From Aquimarina pacifica (GTDB lineage: Bacteria; Bacteroidota; Bacteroidia; Flavobacteriales; Flavobacteriaceae), in NCBI RefSeq assembly GCF_000520955.1, contig NZ_JACC01000001.1, positions 229,710 to 293,709 of the forward strand: a DNA stretch of 64,000 nt, in the 5' to 3' direction. Of the stretch, positions 18,817 through 28,991 are shown piece by piece. Position 1 is the first letter of the stretch, and every line of letters begins with the position of its first letter. Below the pieces are notes generated by a model. It was not told where the DNA came from and did not search any database. It saw only the letters and a program-made list of their open reading frames with translations. Position numbers and translations under genes: made by a program.

Positions 18817-20691
18817 CTACAATGCACTTATTTCTTCTTTGTTTCTATCTGACTTCTTTGATGATATCCATAAAGCCACTAATTCTTCAAGTACATTTAG
18901 AGGTACAGGGCCATTAGTTAATACCACATCATGAAACTCTCTTATATCAAATTTTTCTCCTAGTACTTTTTTGGCATCTTCTCTTAATTCAAGAATTTTA
19001 TTCATTCCTATTTTATATGCTGTTGCTTGGCTTGGCATTACAATATGGCGCTCAACCATTTTTATGGCATCGCTTTCTGCGTTTGGTGTATTATCAGTAT
19101 AATATGCAATCCCTTGCTCTCTTGTCCATTTTTTAGCATGAATTCCTGTATCTACTACTAATCTACATGCTCTCCAAAGCTCCATGGCTAATCTACCAAA
19201 ATCAGAATAAGGATCTTTATATGCACCTATTTCTTTGGGTAAAAACTCTGAATAGAGTCCCCAACCCTCTACATATGCTGTATATCTTCCGTGCTTCCTA
19301 AATTTGGGTACATCTTTTAATTCCTGTGCTATCGATATTTGCATATGATGCCCTGGGATTCCTTCATGATATGCAAGGGCTTCCATCTGATACTTCGGCA
19401 TAGCCGACATATCATATAGGTTGGCATAGTAACTCCCTGGTCGTGTGCCATCAGGCGTACCTCTTTGATAAAATGCTTTTCCGGCACTTTTCTCTCTAAA
19501 TGCTTCTACTGCTTTTACAATGATATCAGCTTTTGGTTTGGTTATAAAAAGTTGATCAAGTTTTGTCTTCATAGAATCAATCAATACTGCGGCCTGACCT
19601 AAATATTCCTCTTTTCCTTCTGGGGTATCCAGAAAATAAAATTGCTTGTCCTCTTTCATAAAAGAAAAGAAATCCTTCAAGGTTCCTTCATAAGATACTT
19701 GCTTCATCACATCCTTCATTTCATTATGAATACGTGCTACTTCCGTAAGCCCTAACTCATGAATTTCTTCTGCAGTCATTTCTGTTGTAGTAGTTCGTTT
19801 TAATGCATTATTATAAAAGGCTATTCCTTTAGGAAATTTCCAGGCACCGTCTTCGGTTGTAGCTCTTTGCTCTTGTTCTTTCAGAAGGGAAATAAGTGAA
19901 TCAAAACCTGGCTTCACCCCTTCTAACAAGGCTTTTTTTGCACCTTCTAACAACGAATTTTCTTCTTCTTCAGGAAGTTCTAAAGCTGCCACTTTAGTAC
20001 TAAAATCTGCAAATAATGTACTTTGTTTATTCGATGTATCAAATGGCTGACCGGTGATTACATTTTGGCAATCATCAAGTACTTTAGAAAACACGAATTT
20101 GGGTAAAAGTATTCCATTCTTTTCTCTTATTTTGATGTTTTCAACCACTTGTAAAAACATTTCATCTATACCATTAAGCCTCGAAATATAAGCTTCTGCA
20201 TCACTTTTATTTTCTATCCTATGCATATTAATCATAAAAGCAGGAATCTCAGACTGAACCCCATGCATTTGATTTACAGGATAGGTATAAAAACGATACT
20301 TATAATCTTCAATATTATTTTCAAGTTTTTGTTGAAAAAGAGAATAACTCAATGCTGTAGATTCATCGAGCTTTGCGATATCAACAGAGTCCTTGAGATA
20401 AGAAAGGCGTTCTTTTGCTTTTTCAAATTTTTCTAATTCTCTTTTTGATGAGATATCATCCCATTTTCCATAATCTGCTGTTTTAATCCCTAAATAGGTT
20501 TGCATTTTTGGAGATTTTGCAACATCGTCCTCGAACTGTAATTCGAACCAATCATTTAATTCTTTTGAATGTTCTTCTATTGCAAGAGCTAATGCGGCTT
20601 CATCTATTTCTGGTGTTTTCACCTCCTGTTTACACCCAAAAAGCATAGCGAGAGACGAAAATAATATGATGTTGATTTTAGCTTTATTCAT
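18817..20691 (-). CDS. DUF885 family lipoprotein, putative metallopeptidase
   Basis: 624 residues. Lipoprotein signal with lipobox MLFGC at about 16-20. The body matches the DUF885 family (PF05960), with the zinc-site-like ALAYHEGIPGHHMQ near residue 439, GRYTAYVEGWGLYSE and the SQATAYKIGMNKI segment near the C-terminus. The HExxxGHH arrangement with a downstream Glu suggests a zinc peptidase. It lies 24 bases behind an S15-type hydrolase on the same strand; together they suggest breakdown of peptides at the cell surface or in the periplasm. Substrate not known. Confidence 0.88.
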   Translation of the reverse strand: MNKAKINIILFSSLAMLFGCKQEVKTPEIDEAALALAIEEHSKELNDWFELQFEDDVAKSPKMQTYLGIKTADYGKWDDISSKRELEKFEKAKERLSYLKDSVDIAKLDESTALSYSLFQQKLENNIEDYKYRFYTYPVNQMHGVQSEIPAFMINMHRIENKSDAEAYISRLNGIDEMFLQVVENIKIREKNGILLPKFVFSKVLDDCQNVITGQPFDTSNKQSTLFADFSTKVAALELPEEEENSLLEGAKKALLEGVKPGFDSLISLLKEQEQRATTEDGAWKFPKGIAFYNNALKRTTTTEMTAEEIHELGLTEVARIHNEMKDVMKQVSYEGTLKDFFSFMKEDKQFYFLDTPEGKEEYLGQAAVLIDSMKTKLDQLFITKPKADIIVKAVEAFREKSAGKAFYQRGTPDGTRPGSYYANLYDMSAMPKYQMEALAYHEGIPGHHMQISIAQELKDVPKFRKHGRYTAYVEGWGLYSEFLPKEIGAYKDPYSDFGRLAMELWRACRLVVDTGIHAKKWTREQGIAYYTDNTPNAESDAIKMVERHIVMPSQATAYKIGMNKILELREDAKKVLGEKFDIREFHDVVLTNGPVPLNVLEELVALWISSKKSDRNKEEISAL

Positions 20692-20715
20692 GGTTTAAAT
20701 AATTTTTTTAGTTAG

Positions 20716-22566
20716 TTACTTTAAAATTGTAAATTCTATAGAAGAGTCATAATATACTTTATGCGTTTGTTTTGTGAAATCAGATTCTTTTGCCTTAAAA
20801 ATGTTCGGTACATACGTCTGAGGGTTCAAGTCTATTAACGGGAACCAAGTACTCTGCACCTGTACTTGAATCTTATGTCCTTTTTTGAAGGTATGGTGCA
20901 CATCTTGCAGTTTTATGCCTACAGCTGTTTTTTTATTCGGTTCAAATGGTTCTGGAGTACTAAAACTATTTCTAAAACGGCCTCGCAATACTTCGCTTCT
21001 AACCATCATATGATAATTTCCCATTTTAAGATATGATTGCGTTTCTTTTGTATCGGGAGTATCATTAGGGTATACATCTATAACTTTGACTATCCAATCT
21101 GCATCTGTACCGGTAATCGCTACGTTAAGTTTTGCCATTATAGCTCCAGAGAGTGTCATATCCTCTGTAAGCACTGGGGTTTCAAAAACTAAAACATCAG
21201 GACGACGAGCTGCAAATCTCTGATCATCTGTCATATATTTTCTTGGTGTAAAAACCATTTTTATATCCTCAGAATACGGTACTGGTTTTTTAGGATCACT
21301 TATAAACTCAGAATATCCATTACCAGAACTATCAGACAAAATTTCGTTTTCAGTTAGATAAAATATTTTCTTTTCTGAATTTTTGGGTGGCCATGAAGTA
21401 TAAGAGTTCCATTCTTTTTTACCCGTATCAAAAATTTGAATTTCTGATAGCCCCGTATTTTTATCTCCGTTGCCCTTTAGAAAATGATTAAAAAAACGGG
21501 CCTCAACATTCTTCTGGAAACCAGTAGAAAGGCTATCTCCAAAATATACATTTCCTATTGCCTGACGTTCTTTGCCCCTAGCCCAGTCTCCGTGACTCCA
21601 AGGTCCGAAAACCATAGTATTATAGTTAGCACTTGTTTTCTCAATTGTTTTGTAGGTCTCTAAAGGACCATAAAGATCTTCTGCATCAAATAGACCTCCT
21701 ACAACCATTACAGCTGGTTTGATATCTTTAAGATGCTGAATTATCCCTCTTTTTTGCCAAAAATCATCATAGTTCGGATGCTCCTTTAATTGTTTCCAAA
21801 AAACATTATCATCTTTATAATAAGCATCTAGATTATGTAAAGGCCCTATGTCTAAAAAAAACTGATATTGATCTTCACTCTTTAGATCAGGAAATGTATA
21901 CCAACTCTCTTTTAAAGGTTTTGTTTTTTCGTAACCAAAAACGGCAGTAGCTCTCCAATAACTTAATAAATACGCGCCATTATGATGAAAATCATCAAAA
22001 AAGAAATCACCAATACATGCCTGTGGAGAAACCGCTTTTAATGCTGGATGCGCATCTAATAACGAATAGGTTGCATAAAATCCAGGGTACGAAATACCCC
22101 AAATCCCTACTTTCTTATTTGTATTCGAAACATTATTAATCAACCATTCTATAGTATCATAGGTATCACTGGCTTCATCAAATTGGGTTCCTTTTTTATT
22201 TGGAATATATGCCCGCATATTATCATAGACGCCTTCACTCGCCCATCGACCTCGTACGTCCTGATATACTATTATATTGCCTTCTCTCATCATAAACTCA
22301 TTCGGACCTATGAGGTTTCTAAATTGATTTTCGCCATATGGTCTTGAGCTGTAGGGGGTTCTTTGCATTATAATAGGATACTGTTTTGAAGTATCTTTTG
22401 GAGAATAGATCGTAGTATGCAGTTTTATACCATCGCGCATTACGATATCTACTTCTTTTTTTGAATAATGATCTTTTACCTTATACTCAGTTATTTCCTG
22501 AGCATTACTTATTAATACCATCAATAAAAATGACTTAATAAATAATATAAACCTGACTGATTGCAT
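20716..22566 (-). CDS. CocE/NonD-type S15 serine hydrolase
   Basis: 616 residues with a signal peptide (FILFIKSFLLMVLISNAQE). Alpha/beta hydrolase domain with VYQDVRGRWASEG, the nucleophile S159 in WGISYPGF, an acidic segment GGLFDAEDLYG and the His in GPWSHGDW; then a C-terminal jelly-roll domain (about 420-610), as in X-Pro dipeptidyl-peptidases and CocE esterases. It probably cleaves peptides or acyl compounds in the periplasm. First gene of a two-gene unit with the DUF885 lipoprotein. Confidence 0.92.
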   Translation of the reverse strand: MQSVRFILFIKSFLLMVLISNAQEITEYKVKDHYSKKEVDIVMRDGIKLHTTIYSPKDTSKQYPIIMQRTPYSSRPYGENQFRNLIGPNEFMMREGNIIVYQDVRGRWASEGVYDNMRAYIPNKKGTQFDEASDTYDTIEWLINNVSNTNKKVGIWGISYPGFYATYSLLDAHPALKAVSPQACIGDFFFDDFHHNGAYLLSYWRATAVFGYEKTKPLKESWYTFPDLKSEDQYQFFLDIGPLHNLDAYYKDDNVFWKQLKEHPNYDDFWQKRGIIQHLKDIKPAVMVVGGLFDAEDLYGPLETYKTIEKTSANYNTMVFGPWSHGDWARGKERQAIGNVYFGDSLSTGFQKNVEARFFNHFLKGNGDKNTGLSEIQIFDTGKKEWNSYTSWPPKNSEKKIFYLTENEILSDSSGNGYSEFISDPKKPVPYSEDIKMVFTPRKYMTDDQRFAARRPDVLVFETPVLTEDMTLSGAIMAKLNVAITGTDADWIVKVIDVYPNDTPDTKETQSYLKMGNYHMMVRSEVLRGRFRNSFSTPEPFEPNKKTAVGIKLQDVHHTFKKGHKIQVQVQSTWFPLIDLNPQTYVPNIFKAKESDFTKQTHKVYYDSSIEFTILK

Positions 22567-22697
22567 TTGATTATGTTGAGTTAGCTGATCAATATAAAAA
22601 AATGCAACTGGCGGGGATTGTGTTTTAAGGAGATTTTAACATGCTTTATAACAACCAATGGTGTTGAAATAATTTACATTTATTTTAAAGGTTTCAT

Positions 22698-24671
22698 TTA
22701 TTTAGCAAAATTCTCTATCCCCGTTTGTAACCAGTGTAAATACTCAATAGCATCAGGAGTATATGCTGTGGTATGGTTTAACAAATTCATATCACTATCT
22801 AAAAGAACGTAATATGGTTGAGAATTATTTTTGAAGTTTATGGTTTGAAATGTGGCCCATTTATCGCCTATGGTACGTATATCTTTAACTCTTCCGTCGG
22901 GTTTTAAAAACTTAAATTGCTCTTCACCGGATAACTCTTGTCGATCATCAACATATAATGAAATAAGTATATATTCATTTTTTAGGACATTCATAATTTC
23001 GGGATGGCTCCATACTTGCTCTTCCATTTTACGACAATTTACGCATGCCCATCCTGTAAAATCTAACATAATAGGTTTATTTTGAAGTTTTGCTGCCTCA
23101 ATTCCTTTTTCAAAATCTGTATACGCATTTAGCCCCAAAGGTCCATGTGCTTCTTTTTCATAAACACTATAAAATAATGGTGGGGGGAACCCACTTAATA
23201 ATTTAAGATTAGCATAAGCCGTATTGGTTAGTCCAGGTAAAAGATAAAACACAAATGCCAATGTAAGTGCTCCTAACACCTTTCTTCCTGCACTTATTTT
23301 TTTAATAGGACCATCATGAGGAAAACGTATTTTACCAAAAAGATAAAGAACCATTGCAATACCTATGACAATCCAAATACCAATAAATACCTCGCGTTTT
23401 AATAGTCCCCAATGCTGTACAAGATCGGCATTTGATAAAAACTTAAATGCCAATGCTAATTCTATAAATCCAAGAACTACTTTTACTGTATTAAGCCATC
23501 CTCCGCTCTTTGGTAAAGAATTTAACCAGTTAGGAAATAATGCAAAGAGTCCAAAGGGTAATGCCAAGGCCAATCCAAAACCGCCCATTCCAAAGCTTAA
23601 TTGTATGGCGCCGCCATCACTGCTCAAGGACCCTCCTAATAAAGAACCCAAAATTGGACCTGTACAAGAAAAGGAAACCAAAGCTAAGGTTAATGCCATA
23701 AAAAACACCCCGATAATTCCCCCAATACTATTTGCTTTACTATCTAGTGCATTACTCCAAGATGCGGGTAATGTAATCTCAAAATATCCGAAAAAAGATA
23801 TTGCAAAAACGATAAAAACAATAAAAAAGACAATATTAAGAGCTACGTTGGTTGAAATATTATTGAGAATTTCTGGATCAACTGAATCTAATAAATGAAA
23901 AGGTAGGCTTAATAAAACATAGATAATAAAAATAAAAAAACCATACAAAATTGCATTAAACAGCCCCTTTTTCCTATCCTTGTTTCCTTTCGTAAAAAAA
24001 GATACTGTTAATGGTATCATAGGAAAAACACAAGGTGTAAATAAAGCAATTAGCCCTCCTAAAAAGCCTAAAAGGAATATAGTAAAATAGCTCTTTTCTT
24101 CTTCTTGTTCAGACAGAAAAACATCTTTCCCCTTAAGATCGATCAATAACGTATCTGATTTCGTTTGATCATCTGTTGTAATACTGGATTGATCTCCTTT
24201 GTTCTCGGCTATATTTCCGTTCAGGTGTACATCAAATTCTATTGCTTCTGGAGCCAAACATTTTTCATCATCACAAATAGAGAAAAAGACTTCTGCTTTT
24301 ATAGAAGTTATATCTTTATTAATGCGTCTGATCTTTTGTGTAAATACGGCCTTATTCTCAAAATACTTAACATCCATTTCAAAGATATTATCATACTTTT
24401 CTATGCCTACAGGTTCTTGTGTTTCTCCTATCAACTCATAAGTTTCGGGAGATGCATTAAATGTAAACTCGGTTGGTGTTGGTGCTATGGCTTCTGGATC
24501 CTCTGCTTCTTGTTGAGAATATAAATGCCAACCTTCGGCTAAAACAGCTTCGAACTTAAGAATATACATTTCCTCTGTGCCCTTCTCTACAGATCCTGTC
24601 CAGGTTATTTCATTTTGAGAGATCACACTTACCGAATAAAGCAGTGTTATTAGTATAAAAAAGTACCTCAT
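22698..24671 (-). CDS. DsbD-like protein-disulfide reductase
   Basis: 657 residues. Signal peptide, an N-terminal periplasmic DsbD-alpha-like domain (about 20-165, starting EITWTGSVEKGTEE), a multi-helix membrane region (about 200-500; FTPCVFPMIPLTVSFF and FSCTGPILGSLLGG carry the two buried cysteines), and a C-terminal thioredoxin-like domain with C543 and C546 in GWACVNCRKME. It moves electrons from cytoplasmic thioredoxin to periplasmic thiols. The start codon overlaps the tilS stop as TGATG, so it is translationally coupled to tilS. All three cysteine pairs expected for electron relay appear present. Confidence 0.93.
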   Translation of the reverse strand: MRYFFILITLLYSVSVISQNEITWTGSVEKGTEEMYILKFEAVLAEGWHLYSQQEAEDPEAIAPTPTEFTFNASPETYELIGETQEPVGIEKYDNIFEMDVKYFENKAVFTQKIRRINKDITSIKAEVFFSICDDEKCLAPEAIEFDVHLNGNIAENKGDQSSITTDDQTKSDTLLIDLKGKDVFLSEQEEEKSYFTIFLLGFLGGLIALFTPCVFPMIPLTVSFFTKGNKDRKKGLFNAILYGFFIFIIYVLLSLPFHLLDSVDPEILNNISTNVALNIVFFIVFIVFAISFFGYFEITLPASWSNALDSKANSIGGIIGVFFMALTLALVSFSCTGPILGSLLGGSLSSDGGAIQLSFGMGGFGLALALPFGLFALFPNWLNSLPKSGGWLNTVKVVLGFIELALAFKFLSNADLVQHWGLLKREVFIGIWIVIGIAMVLYLFGKIRFPHDGPIKKISAGRKVLGALTLAFVFYLLPGLTNTAYANLKLLSGFPPPLFYSVYEKEAHGPLGLNAYTDFEKGIEAAKLQNKPIMLDFTGWACVNCRKMEEQVWSHPEIMNVLKNEYILISLYVDDRQELSGEEQFKFLKPDGRVKDIRTIGDKWATFQTINFKNNSQPYYVLLDSDMNLLNHTTAYTPDAIEYLHWLQTGIENFAK

Positions 24672-25984
24672 CAGGTTATAGTTATTTTAAGTATTTGTTT
24701 TGTTTTGGGTGTTATTCTATATCTATTATCAGCTCGGTAGTTAATAATCCAAACAATTTCTTTTCCTGAGCATAATAGCCAAACCCGCTCTTTTGCTAAT
24801 AAAGATAGTTTTTCATCTTTAAAATATTTGCTTAACTTCTTCTTCCCTTTCATTCCCAATGGATAAAAATAGTCGCCTTCTTCCCATTTTCTTACAATAA
24901 GAGGATACTTTAACTTTTCTTTATCGACATATATTGTTTTAAGGTCTGTCCCTAAAATTTCATCTACCTCTTTAAACTTAAGGGTACCCGAAGGAATCAT
25001 TAACATTCTTTCTGCTTCTAAAATCGAATATGTGCGTTTTGATATTTCTTCGGATATAGAGCTCAAAAGTATATAATCCCGATCTTTAACCAATCTATGG
25101 GTTTTTGAAAAAATCTGTTTTCCAGACTGAGCACTACTAATTTTACCGATATCATCCCATGCTGTAAACCCATATTCTTTCAGCATAAAATAGAGACATG
25201 TTTTGGGGTTACCGAACTCACGCAATCTATGAATAGGAATTCGTACTCTATCTCCCTCATATTCTTCAAACAATTCCTTTTTAAACCTAACCACTTGATC
25301 CTTAATAAACTCATTACTCTGCTTAAGATATGACAATGTGGTATTAAAGTTTTCTAAAAACTGTGGAGTAATCGATTTTAATTCTGGAACCACTTCATGT
25401 CTCAAGGCATTTCGCATGTACTTAGTACTACTATTACTACTATCCTCTCGCCATTTGAGTTTATTCTGTTTCGAAAATTGCAAAATTTGATCTCGAGAAA
25501 AAGGCAATAACGGACGAACAATACAATTATTTACCTCTGGGATTCCTGTCAATCCTTCAATCCCCGTTCCTCTGGATAAGTTTATCAAAAAGGTTTCTAA
25601 ATTATCATCGCTGTGATGCGCTGTCAAAATATAATCAAATTGATACTCCATCGTTAACTCTCGAAACCAGTTATACCGAAGTTCTCTTGCTGCCATTTGA
25701 ATAGAGAGCTGATTATCCTTAGCATAACCACCTGTATCGAAACGTTTTACAAAAAAAGGAGATCTTACACTATCTGCAAACTCTTGTACAAAACTCTCAT
25801 CCTCATCACTTTCTTCTCCTCTCAAAGAAAAATTACAATGGGCTATACTAAATTCTAAGCCTAATTTATGGCATAAATGAGAAAGCGTGATACTATCTAT
25901 ACCTGCACTACATGCAATCAATAACTTGCTACCTAAAAGAAATGTGAGGTTGGTTTTAATATGGTCTTTAAATTGTTGTATCAA
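24671..25984 (-). CDS. tilS: tRNA(Ile)-lysidine synthase
   Basis: 437 residues. It changes C34 to lysidine in the tRNA-Ile that reads AUA, an essential step. N-terminal PP-loop ATPase domain: the ATP motif reads SAGIDS (26-31) where SGGxDS is usual, so one glycine is alanine. Other family segments are present: AHCNFSLRGEESDEDE, TAHHSDDNLETFLINLSRGT and KWREDSSN. The C-terminal TilS domain has DYFYPLGMKGKKKLSKYFKD. The last base overlaps the dsbD-like start. The promoter at 26046-26017 fits the consensus well. Confidence 0.95.
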   Translation of the reverse strand: MIQQFKDHIKTNLTFLLGSKLLIACSAGIDSITLSHLCHKLGLEFSIAHCNFSLRGEESDEDESFVQEFADSVRSPFFVKRFDTGGYAKDNQLSIQMAARELRYNWFRELTMEYQFDYILTAHHSDDNLETFLINLSRGTGIEGLTGIPEVNNCIVRPLLPFSRDQILQFSKQNKLKWREDSSNSSTKYMRNALRHEVVPELKSITPQFLENFNTTLSYLKQSNEFIKDQVVRFKKELFEEYEGDRVRIPIHRLREFGNPKTCLYFMLKEYGFTAWDDIGKISSAQSGKQIFSKTHRLVKDRDYILLSSISEEISKRTYSILEAERMLMIPSGTLKFKEVDEILGTDLKTIYVDKEKLKYPLIVRKWEEGDYFYPLGMKGKKKLSKYFKDEKLSLLAKERVWLLCSGKEIVWIINYRADNRYRITPKTKQILKITIT

Positions 25985-26016
25985 CAGATTAGGGATTAAC
26001 TATTAATTTGGTTATT

Positions 26017-26046
26017 CAAATATACGATTTTGAATTGCTCAAACAA
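26017..26046 (-). promoter_or_regulatory. tilS: tilS promoter
   Basis: On the minus strand TTG (26046-26044), a 19-base spacer and TATATTTG (26024-26017), about 32 bases before the ATG. It matches the Bacteroidota primary promoter TTG-N19-TAnnTTTG. Confidence 0.6.
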
Positions 26047-26148
26047 TTTTGTGAATAAAACATATTTAATTACTGGTTATCAAGTTTTTAACACCTTATG
26101 TTATTTGTTTTTGTTATTTTTAGATGACAACTCTTAAATCATTTACAA

Positions 26149-26850
26149 ATGAATAGCACTTTAGAATTACAGAAATTTTATGAGACTGATGATCAAAGAG
26201 AATTCAGTAAGAAATTATTATCAATTGTTCCGCATCTGCATCCTTATGTAAAACATCGATTATACATCGCCGAAAGTGTTGGGATTTTACCCCAAAACAT
26301 GTATTGTTCTAATGGTGTTATCGATGATGCAATATTAAAGCTATATCATGACGACCTGAATATGCAAATAGACACATTATCACTTGAACTAAAGCTCTTT
26401 AAACTTTCTGATGAATTAATTGATGAGTTATATGTTCGAGAGGGTTGGCATCAAAAAAATATTAGTATCAGTTACTTTCTTAAAAGTGAACTAGAGAAAT
26501 TAGAGGAGAGTTATAGCGTTGGCGGGGATAATGAACTTGTTATGAAAGAGGAACTGACGGATATTTGTTATCATCAAAACTTTGAAAACAAACAAAACTT
26601 TATCTACGATGATATGGATTCTGTGATTATGAAAATGATCGACTCAGAATCCTCTTCAGATTATAGAAAACAAAAGCTATTGGGGAAATTTTATAGCTGG
26701 CTGCCTTTAGAAGCTTCAAAAATTATTGACTTATTTGTTTTTGGTAGACTAAATTTTGAAGAAATAGCAACTATAAAAGAGATAAGTGTGCAAGAAGTTA
26801 AGGAAGTTATTATAGACGTTAGAAAGAGTTTTAGAAAAAACTTAATATAA
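26149..26850 (+). CDS. Unknown protein with sigma region 4-like C-terminus
   Basis: 233 residues, soluble, acidic, no signal. The last 55 residues (LPLEASKIIDLFVFGRLNFEE, then IATIKEISVQEVKEVI) follow the pattern of sigma-70 region 4: a leading LPxE segment, a helix, and a helix-turn-helix of the EIAxxxxIS-xxEV type. The N-terminal 170 residues do not show a clear region 2 with its -10 recognition helix. It may be a very divergent sigma factor, an anti-sigma or adaptor protein, or a regulator that kept only the HTH. It stands alone, divergent from tilS and convergent with the LytTR regulator. Confidence 0.6.
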   Translation: MNSTLELQKFYETDDQREFSKKLLSIVPHLHPYVKHRLYIAESVGILPQNMYCSNGVIDDAILKLYHDDLNMQIDTLSLELKLFKLSDELIDELYVREGWHQKNISISYFLKSELEKLEESYSVGGDNELVMKEELTDICYHQNFENKQNFIYDDMDSVIMKMIDSESSSDYRKQKLLGKFYSWLPLEASKIIDLFVFGRLNFEEIATIKEISVQEVKEVIIDVRKSFRKNLI

Positions 26851-26892
26851 ATTGTAGTAAATCATTACGAATATTTTAATCGAAATGATCCC

Positions 26893-26911
26893 ATGACTCT
26901 AGTCATTTTTC
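26893..26911 (+). terminator. Short weak hairpin
   Basis: ATGACT (26893-26898) pairs with AGTCAT (26901-26906) and is followed by TTTTT. It lies at the convergent ends of the sigma-like gene and the LytTR gene and is weak. Confidence 0.35.
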
Positions 26912-27630
26912 CATAATTTATTACCCAAAACTCTTTCTTTAATTTCTTTTCTATAATTTCTACTAATGGGTATGGCCTGAGAACTGATCATAACTTGATG
27001 ATTTTCTATAGCATCAATTTTAGGCAAAGAAACGATATAAGATTTATGAATCTTCATAAATTTCTTTCCTTTTAGTTTTCGCTCAACATTTTTAAGAGGT
27101 AATAACGATATATACTTTTTATCTGAGGTATATATGGTTACATAGTTCTGTAATGCTTGAATAAAAAGAATATCATCAAAATAAATCTTTTCAAACTTCT
27201 GATTACATTTTATAAAAAAGTAATCCTCTTTAATTACATCTGCATTTGAATTATTACTCAAAGATTGTAAGGTAAAAAAATCATTTGCCTTATTAACTGC
27301 TTTTATAAAACGTTTCAATGTGATTGGTTTTACCAAATAATCTAATACATCTAACTCAAATCCATCTATTGCATAGCTTGGGTATGCGGTAGTCAAAATA
27401 ACCATAGGAAGATCAGGTGTAATTTTTAAAAAATCAATACCATTGATAACTGGCATCTGAATATCTAAAAAAACAAGATCTACTTTTTCTCTACTCAATA
27501 TATTGGTCAGATCTATAGGGTTTGTTCCCTCTCCCACTTTTTCAAGAAAATCTATTTCTGTTATATAATTATTTATACATTCTCTTGCCAAAGGCTCATC
27601 GTCAATAATAACGCATTTTATCATAATCAA
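26899..27630 (-). CDS. LytTR-family response regulator
   Basis: 243 residues. Receiver domain (about 3-120) with the acidic D10/D11 and phosphorylated D56 in LVFLDIQMP, then a LytTR DNA-binding domain (about 145-240; FIKCNQKFEKIYFDDILFIQ, FMKIHKSYIVS, ISRNYRKEIKER). It follows the sensor kinase by seven bases on the same strand, so they are a pair. LytTR regulators bind direct repeats upstream of their targets; the divergent secreted protein gene at 28992 is the nearest candidate. The third codon is also an ATG and may be the true start. Confidence 0.93.
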   Translation of the reverse strand: MIMIKCVIIDDEPLARECINNYITEIDFLEKVGEGTNPIDLTNILSREKVDLVFLDIQMPVINGIDFLKITPDLPMVILTTAYPSYAIDGFELDVLDYLVKPITLKRFIKAVNKANDFFTLQSLSNNSNADVIKEDYFFIKCNQKFEKIYFDDILFIQALQNYVTIYTSDKKYISLLPLKNVERKLKGKKFMKIHKSYIVSLPKIDAIENHQVMISSQAIPISRNYRKEIKERVLGNKLWKND

Positions 27631-27637
27631 AAAGATT

Positions 27638-28756
27638 TTAATTGCCCTCCAAAATTGTAAGGTTTAGTGTGAGCTTTACTTTATACAACTGTTCTGATTG
27701 ACTTATATTGAGCGTATAATTGTCTGGATATAATAACATCAATCTTCGTTTTACGTTTTTCAAACCTAATCCCCCAAACTCAACGGCATCTACAGATCCT
27801 TTAATTTCATGAGATACTGTATTAGAAATATCAAATACAAATTGATCTTCTATCATTACAATTTTAATATCTATTTTATTAGGGACATCTGTGTGACAGG
27901 ATATATGTTTAAAAGCATTTTCTATAAAAGGCATTAATAAAAAAGGTGCAATAGAGAAATTTTTGGCTATCAAAGAAGGTAATTCTGTAGTAAGAATAAA
28001 ATTATCATTCTGTCGTAATTCTTCTAATTCTATAAAACTTCTTAAATATGAAATCTCCTTATGCAATGGTATTTGTGATGCATTACATTCGTATAGCTGA
28101 TAGCGTAAAAGTTCAGAAAACTTAACCAATGACTCTGTTGCCATCTCTGTATTCTTATTGATTAATACAAATATTGAGTTTATGGTATTAAATAAAAAGT
28201 GAGGATTAAATTGTGATCTCAGAAACTTAAGTTCTGTTTCTAGTTTTTCTTTTTCGAGAATTTGTTGCTTCTTTTGAGATGAAAGCCAATTTTTAGCTAG
28301 CTTAATACTCATCCCAAGGGTCATAGATCCTATTGACGAAGGCAGGGTGTTTTTCCAAAAAAACTTAGACAAACTATTAAAACATATTTCTCCTCCCAAA
28401 AAATAGCACCAAACGAAATTGGGAATAATAATGAGCAAAGCAATGACCAAAATCGTTACGATAACAAATGTTATATATAAAATATACTTTGATTTTTCTA
28501 AATACCGTGGTATGAGATAATACAAACAAAAATAAACTCCGGTTGCCTGAAAGATTACAAAAGAGACAAATGAAACGAATGTCATTGGATCACTAATTTG
28601 GTGAAAAACCTTTGACACTCCTCCCTTAAAAATAGTCCACCACAAAAAGTGATAAAAAAACCAGAAAAACAAATGATATACCTTGTTCTTAACTATCCAG
28701 TCATATCCTTTTCTTAGACTTCTAAAAATAATCTCTGTGCTCATATCTATTACCAA
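27638..28756 (-). CDS. LytS/YehU-type sensor histidine kinase
   Basis: 372 residues. Four probable transmembrane helices in the first 150 residues (about 28-48, 58-80, 91-112, 130-150), a coiled linker, then a His_kinase domain (PF06580) with H186 in SQFNPHFLFNTIN and a C-terminal HATPase_c domain (PFIENAFKHI, GLGLKNVKRRLMLLY). There is no extracellular sensing domain, so the signal is probably sensed in the membrane. An in-frame ATG five codons later is an alternative start. Paired with the LytTR regulator downstream. Confidence 0.92.
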   Translation of the reverse strand: MVIDMSTEIIFRSLRKGYDWIVKNKVYHLFFWFFYHFLWWTIFKGGVSKVFHQISDPMTFVSFVSFVIFQATGVYFCLYYLIPRYLEKSKYILYITFVIVTILVIALLIIIPNFVWCYFLGGEICFNSLSKFFWKNTLPSSIGSMTLGMSIKLAKNWLSSQKKQQILEKEKLETELKFLRSQFNPHFLFNTINSIFVLINKNTEMATESLVKFSELLRYQLYECNASQIPLHKEISYLRSFIELEELRQNDNFILTTELPSLIAKNFSIAPFLLMPFIENAFKHISCHTDVPNKIDIKIVMIEDQFVFDISNTVSHEIKGSVDAVEFGGLGLKNVKRRLMLLYPDNYTLNISQSEQLYKVKLTLNLTILEGN

Positions 28757-28991
28757 ACTTACAATATTCTGTTAAAAACACACTCCTTCAATTATAACCT
28801 GCATTATTTTATTGATCAAGTGTATGTTTTATAGCATAAAGTGAATCTTCTATAGTAAAATGATAAGAATACGTGATTATTTATAAAACATGTTATTTAA
28901 TCAGTTATAAATGATCTATGGTCAATCTGATTTTATAAAGCTTAATTCTCACCGTTGATTTGTACCGTAACCTTATAAACATATAGAAGTC

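Noticed and set aside
23365..23898. 177-codon plus-strand frame opposite the dsbD-like gene
   Set aside because: It is antisense to the membrane region of a clearly conserved protein; the Pro/Lys/Asn-rich translation is typical of a shadow frame.
28881..28979. Four TTATAAA copies as LytTR operators
   Set aside because: Their spacing is irregular (24, 28, 40 bases) and the motif is common in AT-rich DNA.
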